Shown here: piece after piece, positions 37,201-47,991 of the stretch | Layout: each line of letters opens with the position of its first letter | Position numbering within the stretch: the stretch's first letter is position 1 | Source: Halichondria panicea | Lineage: Eukaryota; Porifera; Demospongiae; Suberitida; Halichondriidae | Direction of reading: 5' to 3' | DNA length: 64,000 nt | NCBI RefSeq assembly: GCF_963675165.1 | Contig: NC_087381.1 | Coordinates: forward strand, 3,100,001-3,164,000 | Position numbers and translations under genes: made by a program | Notes under the pieces: generated by a model | What the model was told of the DNA's origin: nothing | The model's database searches: none | What the model saw: only the letters and a program-made list of their open reading frames with translations

Positions 37201-39278
37201 TCATGGTATGATGCATATGTGTATTTGCTGTACAGTTTTTCTGTTGCTTCCAAATAATTATGCCTCGGTGCGCATGCACAAGCGAGGTATACGGTAGTGT
37301 GTTTGTGTGTGTGTGTGTTGTGTGTGTAGACTGCTACAGCTGCTCAAGGATCAATGAAGTACAAGTAAGAGTTTCTATAGGCTTCTAGTCGTGTTTTCTT
37401 GGATTTAATTTGAGGATTTGCAAAATAATGCTTCGTTCTCTAGTTTTGCTTACCATTGCAGCCTTTTCAGAAGAGCACGTAGCCAAACTTGTGTTGCTAC
37501 TCTACTTAGTAGTTAGCTCTGCACTAGAACGCTAGCTATTGCTAGCTGCAAGAGTGAGAAGAGAGCGCAAGGCTCTGCTGATGGCAGCTAGACCTGAACT
37601 TTGGCATCAATCGTTTTTAACAACAATCATGGTTGATCATTACCCACTCTTCGAGTTTGCATGCAGCAAATTGAAAAAATGTTCATCATGTGTATAAAAT
37701 TAAGCTATTAGTAGCTTTGGCATCTCCACCGAGGCATCAACACCTGCGGTGCGGTACTTTCATTATAAGTTGTTTTGTGTACTAGCAAATTAGATAAACC
37801 ATTATTGAGTGCTCCATTAATTTGTTGTTTGTTGTAGCTGAGTGTAGGTGTGATCCAGCCAAAGCCTGATATGCTGACATTAACGTAAGCTGAAGAAATA
37901 TGTATACCATTATACGGGTATGTGTAAGCTTGTTCATAATGCTCTCATAACGGAACTATTAGCTCATTCATATACACCAATAACACCATCCTAGCAGGCT
38001 TTTTGGGTAAATGAACCTTATAATACATATAGTACGTAATAATTATCACAAAATGTTCCCATCTATTATAGTGCATCACTTGTGAAAATTGAAAGCGCTA
38101 CAAGTTGTGTAGTCTGTAGTCAGTCACATGATATTATTGGAATGAAAAGTATTGTGATTTAACAACACCATAATTATTGTGGCTTTGTATTATACTTATT
38201 ATGTCATGTTTTCTCGATTGATTTGTGTTATATAGGAAGTCGTCTTCAAAAGATGGTCGTACTCGTTCATATTCTGGCAAAAGACTAGTGTTTAGGGGTG
38301 GTAAGGTCGCACCTTCTTGCTTATGCACACATTAGAGTCACCAGTGATGAAAAATGAAAGTGTGTTGATCAATCTTAATTTATGCAGATCATGAAATACC
38401 TAAAGTCCGCTCTCAAAAGAAGTGTGGTAAGTGTTATAACAATATGGCAGATGCAATCTTCTGTTTACACGAGGCCTTTGATTTGGATTGATCTAAACGG
38501 GCCTATCAACCCACCTCTGGAGGTGGGTGGGTTGGTTTGTGTCAGAAGTGGATTAGCTGTGAGTAGACACAAAGCGCAATTGCAGAGGTGTTTGTGGGTG
38601 TTTTATATTTAGAGTGAGCCTGCATGTAGCTTCCTATCACTGGCTATCAGCAACTGTTTGTGGGCGTTTTTTACTCTGGGTCTGAGACAGAATGTTCTGA
38701 CCCAGATTAAGCCTCTTGTAAACTGGAGTTTTTATAAACACCTTGGTATGCACATAAAATATTGTTTAATAATAATTATCTTGTTTAATAATCATCTATA
38801 ATGTTTAAATAATTATCTTTGTATAATACCACACGTACTTTATATTTTAAGCATGAGCTCAATCTCGACATTTTTAAATGTATACTATTATTTCAACGTA
38901 TTTTTTTCATCGTATTTTTCTATTTCTACAATGCAGAAACTATTCGACAACTGCTTGTAACTACATGTACCATTCTTCTCTTAGCAGTTGGAGTTACTTT
39001 TACAGCAGTGGCAGGTTAGTATGAACTGTACTGAGTAGATTGCATAATTATAAAAGTTGTTCCGGCATGGTTCAATAAAAACCCGGGTGTGTGCTGTCAA
39101 GCTATTTATTTGGTTTATAGTTGGCAGCTCAAACAGTGTTGTTGGGTGGATTGGATTCCTTCTTACTTCTGTTGGTGTTTTGCTGAGCTACTGTACATGT
39201 GGATCAAAGAGATATTTTAAGATTTTGTTTATATCATGTTTTGTATATGATTGTATAGCATTGTTAATGTTATTTTAG
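34222..39278 (+). CDS. CARD-like protein with C-terminal three-helix membrane region
   Basis: Nine exons join in phase: 34222-34528, 34877-34900, 36108-36795 (or from 36138), 36931-36964, 37838-37884, 38236-38300, 38388-38426, 38937-39014 and 39121-39278, giving 479 residues. The first 102 residues look like a death-fold, probably CARD, helix bundle (LATSIAVCC, RMFFDLLVEKNLVP, CKVSRLLSLV, NIFKLMDIVRDLG). The long third exon encodes a helical region (IEKLFKQEKIPLSDLKTMW) followed by an alpha/beta part (VKVNLSFDKYDDILDLRTTL, VSAEEGSIVLTYLV); I know this module as recurrent in sponge death-fold proteins, without an assigned function. A basic Ser-rich linker (TKSSSKDGRTRS) leads to three hydrophobic helices at about 407-427, 434-453 and 460-479. 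It shares its upstream region with the TPR-CHAT gene. The role is unknown: membrane adaptor or effector is inference. Confidence 0.78.
34993..35156. mobile_element. Pogo/Tigger-like MITE, TA target duplication
   Basis: 164 bp with ends CAGTTGAATCTCGATTATCC and GATAATTGAGGTTCTACTG, flanked by TA. These ends closely resemble the pogo/Tigger CAGTNGAACCTCGATTATCC terminus. It lies in an intron of the CARD-membrane gene. Confidence 0.85.
37262..37760 (+). repeat. Dispersed repeat R, copy in an intron
   Basis: It begins ATGCCTCGGTGCGCATGCAC with a GT run, then CTGCTACAGCTGCTCAAGGA, a GCAGCCTTTTCAGAAGAG block, and ends near CACCGAGGCATCAACACC. The same order recurs at 54466-54960 and partly at 62463-62740. 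Probably a SINE- or LINE-derived unit; type unresolved. Confidence 0.75.
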
Positions 39279-39994
39279 TTTCTCAAATAGAAAATGGCGC
39301 TAATATGAAAAGTATATACTTATACATAATTATATACTGATAGCACGTACAAATGCTGGCACTGCACCGATCATAATTATTTTGAATTTCAGTTTCAACT
39401 TTACCTGTATAATATGTTTTGTATAATTGGGGCGAGCGAAGCGAGTCCCTTAGTTAGTCATGCACGTGGTCCGGGTGGTGTATGTATGTATGTATGTAGT
39501 CCACCGTGGACCTTTGACTCCAGTTGCGTGGGGTGCCAAGAACATTTGATCTTTGACCTCATTTTCTGTCTGATCATTGATCAGCTTCAGGTACGTATGC
39601 TATTTATGCTAGACGTATGCACTGGCTGGATCTACCATAGGCCTCCATGCTTTTGCACTTGGAAGTACATCTACAGTATAAACATGGCTGCCATTATTTT
39701 TATCAATGACAGAATAAAATAATAATGTTTATTCCAGTCCTGTCTTCTCTTCTTGAACTTCTCTTGCTTCTTGGTGTTCCTCTTAGGTATTTCACTTTCA
39801 TTATTGAGAAAAGAAGGCCGGTGAAGGAGCCTCAATTCCCTGAGTGTAGTGCGGCCTGGGATCGAGACTATTGAGGAGTATAATATACTTGTCCAACGAC
39901 CACTTATATATTATCTTCAACAAGATTACAGGACAATGACAAATTAATCAACGTCACATTTATATGTACTACTGTAATGAAAAAAGAAAGGGAA
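39279..39994. other. Intergenic, 3' of the CARD-membrane gene
   Basis: It holds a short TGTA microsatellite (about 39480-39500), AATAAAATAATAATG near 39713, and a worn pair of AGCCTCAATTCCC / GCCTGGGATCGAGAC ends at 39825-39868. No gene seen. Confidence 0.45.
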
Positions 39995-40486
39995 TCAAAA
40001 CTAAAAAACATTTGCAATGTGAACGTTGCTAGGATTGCCCGGCAGGAAAAGAAAAGCGCGAAAAAGCGAAGAAACAAGAAATTCGGCGAGTGCATAACTC
40101 CAATCCGTTACAACATCTGTTCATGAACATGTATAGCCGAGTGGCCTACTGTTGATAATGATTTTAGAATCAAAATACAGGTTGGGTGAAAATGATAAGA
40201 ATTCACAATCATCCACCTACACATCCAACACTTGCATGTTTGCTCAACACTGTAAGGGAAAACATCACAAACACATTATTATAGCTTGCTTATAACAATG
40301 AAAATTACTGAAGGATTGGCCAGGAAAAGAAAAAAAATATTGCTTCGAACAGTACATGTGAATGACGTTGTAACGGATTGGAGTTATGCACTCACCGAAT
40401 TTCTTGTTTCTTCGCTTTTTCGCGCTTTTCTTTTCCTGGCAATCCTAGAAACGTTCACATTGCAAATGTTTTTTAGTTTTGATAGG
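39995..40486. repeat. Large inverted repeat, about 115-bp arms
   Basis: The left arm 39995-40114 and the right arm 40368-40486 pair closely: AAAACATTTGCAATGTGAAC against GTTCACATTGCAAATGTTTT, and ACTCCAATCCGTTACAAC against GTTGTAACGGATTGGAGT. The centre is unique. A foldback element or snap-back duplication. Confidence 0.85.
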
Positions 40487-40967
40487 GTATAGAGTTACAG
40501 TACGTGGCATGGGTCAAGTACCTGTAATCTTAGGACTAGTTCTCCAATCGCTTCAATATGATTTGTGGCACGATAGGCTGCCAAGTTGATATGTATATAG
40601 CTTTCAGCTAAAATGAAGTTATAAATCCAAGGTATACACACTGGAGGTCCTAGATCTTTGAGTTTCTCCGTATTAAAATGTATTTCTATAGTAGGAGTGA
40701 ATATTGTGGTATGTCATGAATTTGTATAATTATAGTTCACTCTGGCTGTGTTAATTGTGTGTAGTGTATACATTAATTGGTTGTAGTTTAATGAAATTAA
40801 ACGTATTTAACGGCAAAGGGGGTTACCCAGGGTACTGCTGCGGCCGCGCATGCGTATTAGGATGACCAGCCTAGTGCGACCACCTGTTTAATATCACACG
40901 AGAGCGGAGTAGCTGCTTCAATCATTTTGAATCCTGTATCTAAAAGTTGTCTCCCTATCATTGGACT

Positions 40968-43360
40968 ATGAAAGACGGCTCTGAGAATACTCCTCCACCA
41001 GCACCCCCGTTCACCCGGGATATGCTGAAAACCCTACTACGGGAAGTGATTCGGGAGGAAAGCGAGCATGAAATGAGGGAAGGAGAAGCCCAGAGAATCC
41101 AGCGGTACAGGTGAATAAGTTTGTTGGGTCGTTCTTGGTTTGGTAGAGTAGAATATCCAAGTGTATAGCATCATGTACATGGTCTTTGACACGGCTGGCA
41201 GTAGCTATGAGGTGAAGCAAAAAGTGTACGTAGGCCTCGTGGATGCTCCTCCGAGCTGGGGTAGGGCTGATCCCTTTGGATGCTCCTCTGAGCTGGGGTG
41301 GGAAAAAATGTATAGGGCATGGTCCCCGTGGAAGCTCCTCCGAGCTGGGGTGTAGGCATGGTCTCCTTCCTCTGAGTGGGGGCTTGAAAATATAGGCTAT
41401 GGTCCCCTTGGAGGCTCCTCTGAGCTGGGGTGTAGCTAGGGCATGGTCCCCGTGGATGCTCCTCCAAGCGGGGGTGTGAATATGTAGGGCATGGTTTTTG
41501 AGGTGGTGGAAAAACGTAGGCCCCCTATGGTGGGTGGATGCTCCTCTGAGCCGGGGGAATGGGGGCTCCTTCGAGTTGGCTCTGGTGGGCTCCTCTGAGC
41601 CCGGGTGGGATAACGTATGGCAGGGCGGCTTGCAAAACTCCACTGGGAGCGATCCCACGGGAGGGGAGGTTGAGGGTGCCTGTGTTCGGTGGCGTGGATG
41701 ATAAAGACGAAGACACATCGGGTCCAAGGTGACCCCAGGAGGGGGAGCTCGAGTGAAGGAGTCCAGTGTCATCTCGGAGCCCCGGTTTATACTGAGCGAG
41801 GGCCTGCCCCCTGTTCCACCCAAGTTACAGAAAAGAGACTTTGTGGACACGGCAGAGCTTCTCTGGGAGTTAGGTAGGAGACAGAACCTGGAGGCGGGTC
41901 GAGGAGGTGGAGCTCACATCTCGCGCAGGGAGGTTCATGAGGCCTGCCGGTGCGGAGGGAAAGGTTGGCAGGTGTACGACTCGATGTTTCGCCAGCAAGC
42001 AGCCAACAATCCCAAAGTGAACTGGTCAGTGTTGAACAGTTTCTTGTACTCCACATCGTTCCTGGCCATGCGAGGGAGGGCATGCCAGCACTGCATGGAG
42101 ACTGACCACGCCTCACAGGCTTGTGCCTTGGCCCCTACTCTCGTCAGCAAGACAGGCCAGGGGAAGGGTTCTCCAGGGAGTACGGCGACCAAAGAAGGGA
42201 AAGAACAAAGATACGGGGAGCCTGCTTTGATTGGAATGAGGAAAAATATGATCTTCCCTACTGTCGCTTTAAGCACGTGTGTACAAAGTGTGGGGGCTAC
42301 CATCGGGAGCATCAGTGCCGAGGTGCAGCCATGAAGGACCCCCCATTCCCAGGACGGCCACGGGAGGTGGGTAGAGACTTAGGGACGATCAGTTACGAAC
42401 CATTATAGTGTACGTATTTGTTGTTGTTGTGGTGTTCTTTCCTTTTTCTTTGAAAAGTGTAAGGGAAGCAGGTACGAACCATTAGTGTACATGGTTACGC
42501 GGTGCTCATGAAAAGTGTATAAAAATAAAAAATTTTGGGTTATGAGCATGCGGGCAGCAAGTACGTCACGGTTATTTCCGTAGGTACCTGGATTGACGGA
42601 GCAGTTGTGCTAGGTCGTTACTCGTAAATGGCGGACCTACGAACCTTGAAGAGTAAGGTTTCCCCTCGGCTTTATTTCCCACAACTGGCGCAGGTGAGCA
42701 CCCCCCTCGGAGCGGAAAAGGGGGAGTCCATGATCAAGAGTTTGCTCGATACTTGTTGCAGGGAATCAAGGAGGGTTTCCACATTGGCTTCGATAGGGAC
42801 TCGGTAAAATGCTGCAGCGCTCAGCGAAACATGCAGTCTGCCATTGTCAACCCGTCCGTAGTCACAGGCTCCCAGCAGATAGACTGGCAAGACTACAGTT
42901 GTTGATCAACCAGTGGAGCACAAAAACGGTCTGCACAAAACGGGACCTGCTCTCGTTGCTTGGCCACCTACAACACGCTTGTAAAGTGGTCCCATCTTGT
43001 CGTAGCTTCCTACGGCGCATGATTAATACCTTGACCTATGCAAAAGAACTGTACCATCATATTCGTCTCAATCGGGAATTCCGTTCGGACCTTCGGTGGT
43101 GGCTTTGTTTCTGGCAGACTGGAATGGCACTCGGATAATGTCCTCTAGATCCAAGCTATGCCCGGACGTCATCCTCACCTCGGATGCGTCAGGTTCCTGG
43201 GGGTGCGGTGCCTTCACGTCGCACCACGAGTGGTTTCAGTATACATGGCCCCCCCCTCTTGAGCGGGAATCCACATTACGGTAAAGGAATTATTGCCGAT
43301 TGTGATGGCTTGTGCTGTGTGGGAGAGTCAATGGTCCTCCAAGTCAGTTAAGTGCTTCTG
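40968..43360 (+). mobile_element. DIRS-type (tyrosine-recombinase) retrotransposon remnant
   Basis: A short frame at 40968-41114 (MKDGSENTPPPAPPFTRDML) may be the gag start. At 41729-42334 a gag-like part reads SEGLPPVPPKLQKRDFVDTA and WQVYDSMFRQQAANNP. It continues after a frameshift as a zinc-knuckle-like CRFKHVCTKCGGYHREHQC (42254-42313). Reverse-transcriptase pieces follow (EFARYLLQGIKEGFHIGFDR at about 42736-42795) with the RT core missing. Then comes an RNase H region: LLSLLGHLQHACKVVPSCRS, SFLRRMINTL and VILTSDASGSWGCGAF. Frameshifts, the internal deletion and absence of the recombinase domain show it is defective. The family call rests on the RT/RNase H text typical of DIRS and Ngaro elements. 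Confidence 0.8.
41228..41605. repeat. G-rich minisatellite in the DIRS remnant
   Basis: Irregular units of about 60 bases carry GATGCTCCTCTGAGCTGGGG and GGGCATGGTCCCCGTGG. It splits the gag region. The long antisense frame across it is an artefact of this repeat. Confidence 0.8.
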
Positions 43361-43379
43361 TTAATTTTCTACCCTATAA

Positions 43380-43905
43380 TTATATAAGCTAACTTGTGGT
43401 TGGTTCCCTCCGGGGTGAAGATGTATCGATCGATGGACCAAGTTTGTTCTGAGGGGGAACAGTATCGAGAATCATTGATGCATGGAAATTACACTCAGTC
43501 TGGCCTGCGCTAACAAGTGCGTTGTAATATTTTTTGTCTCCCGGGTGCTATAATAGTTATAAGGAAGTTGGTTTTTGCAATCTCTCACTAATCAGATTAG
43601 TGGACTCGGCAAGTTACTTTCGTGATGTGAAAATGTGTAGTTTTGTAAATTCAAAATTTTCTCCATCCCCCCCGTCTCCCACATGTAGGAATTTTTTCCC
43701 CACTCCACCTCCCCTCACTTAACCATGCATCCACTCCCCCCCAGATACCATACCAACCCAGTGGACACGGATTGGTGTTGGAAGATGGACTATGCGGATA
43801 CCATTCTAAAAGAAGCTCTGGACAATCATTGCCAAAATGGTCAAACAGTTCAAAGGTCAGATTAACATACACTAACTGACTGTACGGCTAATGTCAACAT
43901 ACACC
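43380..43905 (+). repeat. Dispersed repeat D, copy 1
   Basis: Text such as GGCCTGCGCTAACAAGTGCG, AGTTTTGTAAATTCAAAATT and CTAATGTCAACATACA is shared with 51770-52165. It directly follows the DIRS remnant and may be part of that element's 3' region. Confidence 0.7.
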
Positions 43906-43977
43906 GCACATACGTAATACAAAAAGTGTTTTGCTAAGTAGCTAAGTCTGTGCACGGTAATTTCAAAAAGCAAGCTT

Positions 43978-45537
43978 TCAGGCTTGTATCTGTTCAATAG
44001 TTTTGGTCAAATCGACAGACTCAATTTTCCCAACCAGCTGTGTCCAATTGCCGTCTCCCTGCTCGTAGTACGAGTGTGATGTCCTGCTATATCCAATTAT
44101 CCCTGTGTTGTGGAGGTTGTTGGCTGGGTTGGCAGGGTCAACGATACGGGGGAGTGTGGCTGGAAACAAGTCTGGGTAGTCCCCTGGTTTGTAGTAGTCA
44201 ACCCAATAGATACTGTGTGCATGGATAGGAAAAGGTCTGCCTAAGTGTAGGAAAAGCATAATTCGACACATATTTAACTATGAACTGATTTGATTTTTTT
44301 AGCGTTCATATTCTGTCTCTGTGTTTTATACCAGATGTAGTGTGTGGTCACATTTTAGACTCAACGTACTCAGCTCTTAGGTGGGATTTCACTAACTGCT
44401 TCAAAAGGGCTGTTGTTCTGTAGAAACAAAAATTTTTAATACTATATATGTACACAAGTGAGTTCCCCATACCGTTGCTCAATGGTTCTACCATAGTGCT
44501 GTTTCGATGCCAGCTCATAAGCTTTAAGCACCAGAATTGAGACGAGGTAACTCTTTGGCCTTCCTGTGAGGTCTGTCCCCTCGGGCCATTCTTTGTTCCT
44601 CCACGCCTTAGCACGGCGAATAAGCTCTTTAGCCTGATTTATATGCATTGAATAATTTATAGAAATACATTTTTAGTTTGTGTGCCTTACATGTACTCTT
44701 GTGCTTACCTTGTCATCCTGCTTTTCTATAAATTCAACCTGCCATTTTGAAGCGTTCACTGAGAACCTACAGTACATGCATGCATGTAACGTGGTTATGT
44801 AATAGTACACTTGCTACTATAATTGTGTGTTATTTAGCTTACCGGAAGATTTGATTAGAGGTAGCCCCGTTACGTTTGGCTGCCTGCAGGTAATTATAGA
44901 GATCTGCAGGATTCTCCCAGTTTGGGCTGACCAAGACGTCAACGTCTATCGATAGCTCTCGATCTTGCTGGTCAAATGTCTTGTATTTCATTGACACAGA
45001 CATTTTTAGTGGTGGTTGTAGTTGTACTCTCCATAGACCTCCTAAAAAGCTACGCAGTTTGTGCAATGGCATAGTATACCCTTCATTTAGGACAGTGTCT
45101 GGATCCACACCTGCATGCACGTAGAATATTTTGTTTAGTCTTCTAGTACTTTTGTTGTAACAGTTACAGAAAGTGCAGTCTCATACGTGTAACTATTTTT
45201 CTTGAAATCATTTGTTAGTGTCTTTATGTAATGAGGAGTCAATTATTTGCTAGCTAGTGTCTATATATAGCTACCACAAATTGTTGACTATTAACTCACT
45301 CTCTGAGTAGACCACCAGGTCCACATCGAAGTTGCCTGGAATGGCTGTGTACTGACCAAGTGAGCCAGCCTTGAGTACCTGGACTCTGCTCAGGCCATGT
45401 CTATGATGCTATAGTGTATGTGCTCATACTACAGTTACCATGTTAAGTGTGATATCAATACTTACTTTTATTTCTCTTGCAAGCTCATCTACAACTCTCA
45501 TAGCATCATCAAACGTGATGTCCTTGTTCCTTGCCAT
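43978..45537 (-). CDS. 2'-5'-oligoadenylate synthetase (OAS), intact
   Basis: Template-independent nucleotidyltransferase making 2'-5'-linked oligoadenylates from ATP. Seven exons join in phase on the minus strand: 45537-45466, 45408-45300, 45110-44843, 44766-44709, 44633-44473, 44417-44352 and 44212-43978, giving 322 residues. The catalytic loop reads VLKAGSLGQYTAIPG (Gly39-Ser40), followed by FDVDLVVY with metal-binding Asp52 and Asp54. The third carboxylate is in IDVDVLVSPNW (Asp118, or Asp116). The C-terminal OAS landmarks are LIRRAKAWRNKEWPEG, IIYWVDYYKPGD and LPRIVDPANPANNL. Sponges are known to have OAS enzymes but no recognised RNase L, so the downstream use is unclear. Two decayed copies lie upstream of its start at 47992 and 53932. 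The dsRNA dependence of this enzyme cannot be judged from sequence. Confidence 0.92.
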
Positions 45538-45734
45538 CTTTTCTCTCTCTGTCTTCACTATAGTTAACTTCTACCAGTCATCTTTTATATAGGTTAGTCA
45601 ATGGTGGGTTTTCCCAATTTCCTACTGGATAGTATTCATTTTTGGCTAATTTTAGAATTCATTCATGAGCATGACGTGTGCAGACGGCCATAGGCCATTA
45701 ATTATAGTCATATAATTACCTTTTAATTTGTATA

Positions 45735-45916
45735 TGCACTTGTTGCATTTTGAGTGGGCAGATCAAAGGAAACACTGCGCCAATATCTGCCATATGGCAC
45801 AGGTCAAGCCTTGAACTGTGCCAATATATAGATACTGGCATAGTATGGCTGAAGGTACCTAAAGCCCACCCTCCACCCAGTAACCTGAAACGGTCCCTTT
45901 TATAGTATAACACTGT
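45735..45916 (-). repeat. Dispersed repeat C, copy 2
   Basis: Reverse-orientation copy of 24325-24495, with TTGCATTTTGAGTGGGCAGA, GCCATATGGCACAGGTCAAG and CCTTTTATAGTATAACAC. It lies just upstream of the intact OAS gene. Confidence 0.8.
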
Positions 45917-46039
45917 TAAAAAGATTCAGTGGTAGGCAGAAAACGTTTTTCATGCGTCTGGTGTATTCCACAGCCACCACAAGTAGTTGAAACTAGTTGT
46001 CCTATGAGTGATGTGTACACGGAAAGGAATGCACAAGGA

Positions 46040-46190
46040 ATGCAACAAATCAGTTGTTACACAGCTCACTCGTGCGCACATTGGATATATTGGCTCAGTA
46101 GTGCACCTGCGGCCCTCGGGCCTAAGTCACTACTGAGCCAATATATCTCATGTGGCACTCGTGCATGTGTCACAACTATAACATGTGGTG
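46040..46190. repeat. Hairpin with GGCCCTCGGGCC loop
   Basis: The arms ATATATTGGCTCAGTAGTG and CACTACTGAGCCAATATAT enclose CGGCCCTCGGGCC. Outer segments around GTTGTTACACAGCTCACTCG and GTGCATGTGTCACAACTAT also pair. Related to 23345-23455. Confidence 0.75.
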
Positions 46191-46381
46191 TAGCATGCTT
46201 GTACATGTATGCATGTATATATGTACTGCAATTTACAGAATCTTTGCAACGCATGAATAAAAATGTTGAGCACCTGTGCATTCCGCAAATACTTATAATA
46301 CTTAGGAAATACTCATACAGTAGTAAAACAGACCACGTGTAAACAAAATCTATATAAGGAACGCGTAATGCTCTACGCTTT

Positions 46382-46986
46382 AGCCTCGATCCCAGCCCCT
46401 CTCACTAGAGGGCCTGGTAACCACCGTTTGGGTGTGGGTGGATTCAATTGTAAATTTATGAGTAAAACTCTTTGTAATTTATCACTTAACCTTTTGTACT
46501 ATGGTCACCCACGTGGTTGATTAAACTATTAGTGTCAAGAGAGAGAAATCGCCATCACAACTCTAGGCTCATACAAGGAGCACTGATCTTACTGAGATGG
46601 CATCAAACAAGCGTCTGGAAGCAAGTAGACTTGCCAGAGCCGGTCGGTATATACTAACTGAAAAACACCCACTATACTCTACCACAGTACAAAAGAAGAC
46701 AAAACCTGACTTTTCAACACTGGAGAGAGCTTGAGCAAGAGCAGAACAGGAGTAGAAGCCATCACAACAAAACTAGTCACTAGTGTAGGTCATAAATGTT
46801 GTAAGTAGCTGTGTTATGTTATTAAAACTGCTGTGATTTGTGCAATGACATCATTGTAAAATATACAATATGCTGACTAATTTACCAAGATATCTCGATC
46901 CCCAAGAATCTTGGGGCAATTGACGCATGCGTAGACAGTGTATACCAGGCCGTCTTTCTCAATTGAGAGCTGGCCTGGAATCGAGG
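46382..46986. mobile_element. 605-bp TAGCCTCG element with 9-bp target duplication
   Basis: Ends AGCCTCGATCCCAGC and CCTGGAATCGAGG are inverted. CTACGCTTT is present at 46373-46381 and 46987-46995. A second inverted pair (ACCAGGCCG / CTGGCCTGG) lies near the right end. A 45-residue frame at 46597-46734 (MASNKRLEASRLARAGRY) is inside; it has no known domain and could be a remnant of cargo. Confidence 0.75.
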
Positions 46987-47991
46987 CTACGCTTTTATTG
47001 GTGTACGTGTTGCAAAGATTTTGCAAACTCCAGAGATGAGTATGTATATGTATGTATGTGTATATAGCCTGGATTTTGGGTTTGTTTGTTTGAACTGCTA
47101 CTATGACTTGCAGAAACTTTCAATTGATATTTTCAGGGAAATTTTGATGCAGATGAATTTACTACCAGTATTCATAGCCTGCATGTGGTAGCTTACAATG
47201 AATAATAAACTACATTCATTTTGAACATCCGTGCAGCTATTCTTAGATGTAGGGGCTTTATTTGCCCTAAAAAATATGCCATGTCATTCAGGCACTACTG
47301 TATGTGTCATCTTCCGTGCGCAAAGCATGGTAGTATACAGTACGTTTTACCTTAACTATACTTATTGCTGATTGTATAATAATTATTTCAAAGATCAAAA
47401 TTCAAAGATCTTGACCTTATGGACCAATCAGATTGCAGGATTCTACCAGACTGCATTGGGATTCGTCATGCATCAATGCACTCAATGCAAGCTAATAGGA
47501 TGGTTGGTGGTGCTTTATAGGTTGCATCAGTCTGCATCCTGAGTAATATCAAGTGTACATTGACCACATCCTAGGTGATATTGCAGAGGCACGTAATTGG
47601 TTGTTTTTTCTAATGTGTACAATTTGACTGCTCCCCCCGCACCCCTCAGCTTTAATGACCGTAAAGAAACACATGTCATGTTATAGCTGCCTAGATATAG
47701 CTACATAATGCATCTTTTAGTTTATAGTTCATCCAAACTCAATTTAAATGCCTCCAGCTCCGCACTCACTAAATAGCACCTTCATGCTCCAGCATCTTTT
47801 GTGCTGAGATGAAAAGTACCTTCAGAATATTCATTGTTTTGAGGTTATAACCATCATGAATATGACAAACATTATGGTATTCCTAGTGAAGTTTTCAGTT
47901 GCCAGTTTCTATAGTGTACTACACATGCATGAACTGCTAACCATTCGCTAATGATCAGTATTACACCTATACATGCATGCTCATTTAAGCT

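Noticed and set aside
41011-41850. 279-residue open frame on the minus strand
   Set aside because: It runs antisense across the G-rich minisatellite and DIRS gag. Its Pro/Leu/His-rich repeats (EEHPRGP) are a by-product of the repeat unit.
46597-46734. 45-residue frame inside the 605-bp MITE
   Set aside because: Short, no domain and within a mobile element; mentioned with the element but not called as a gene.
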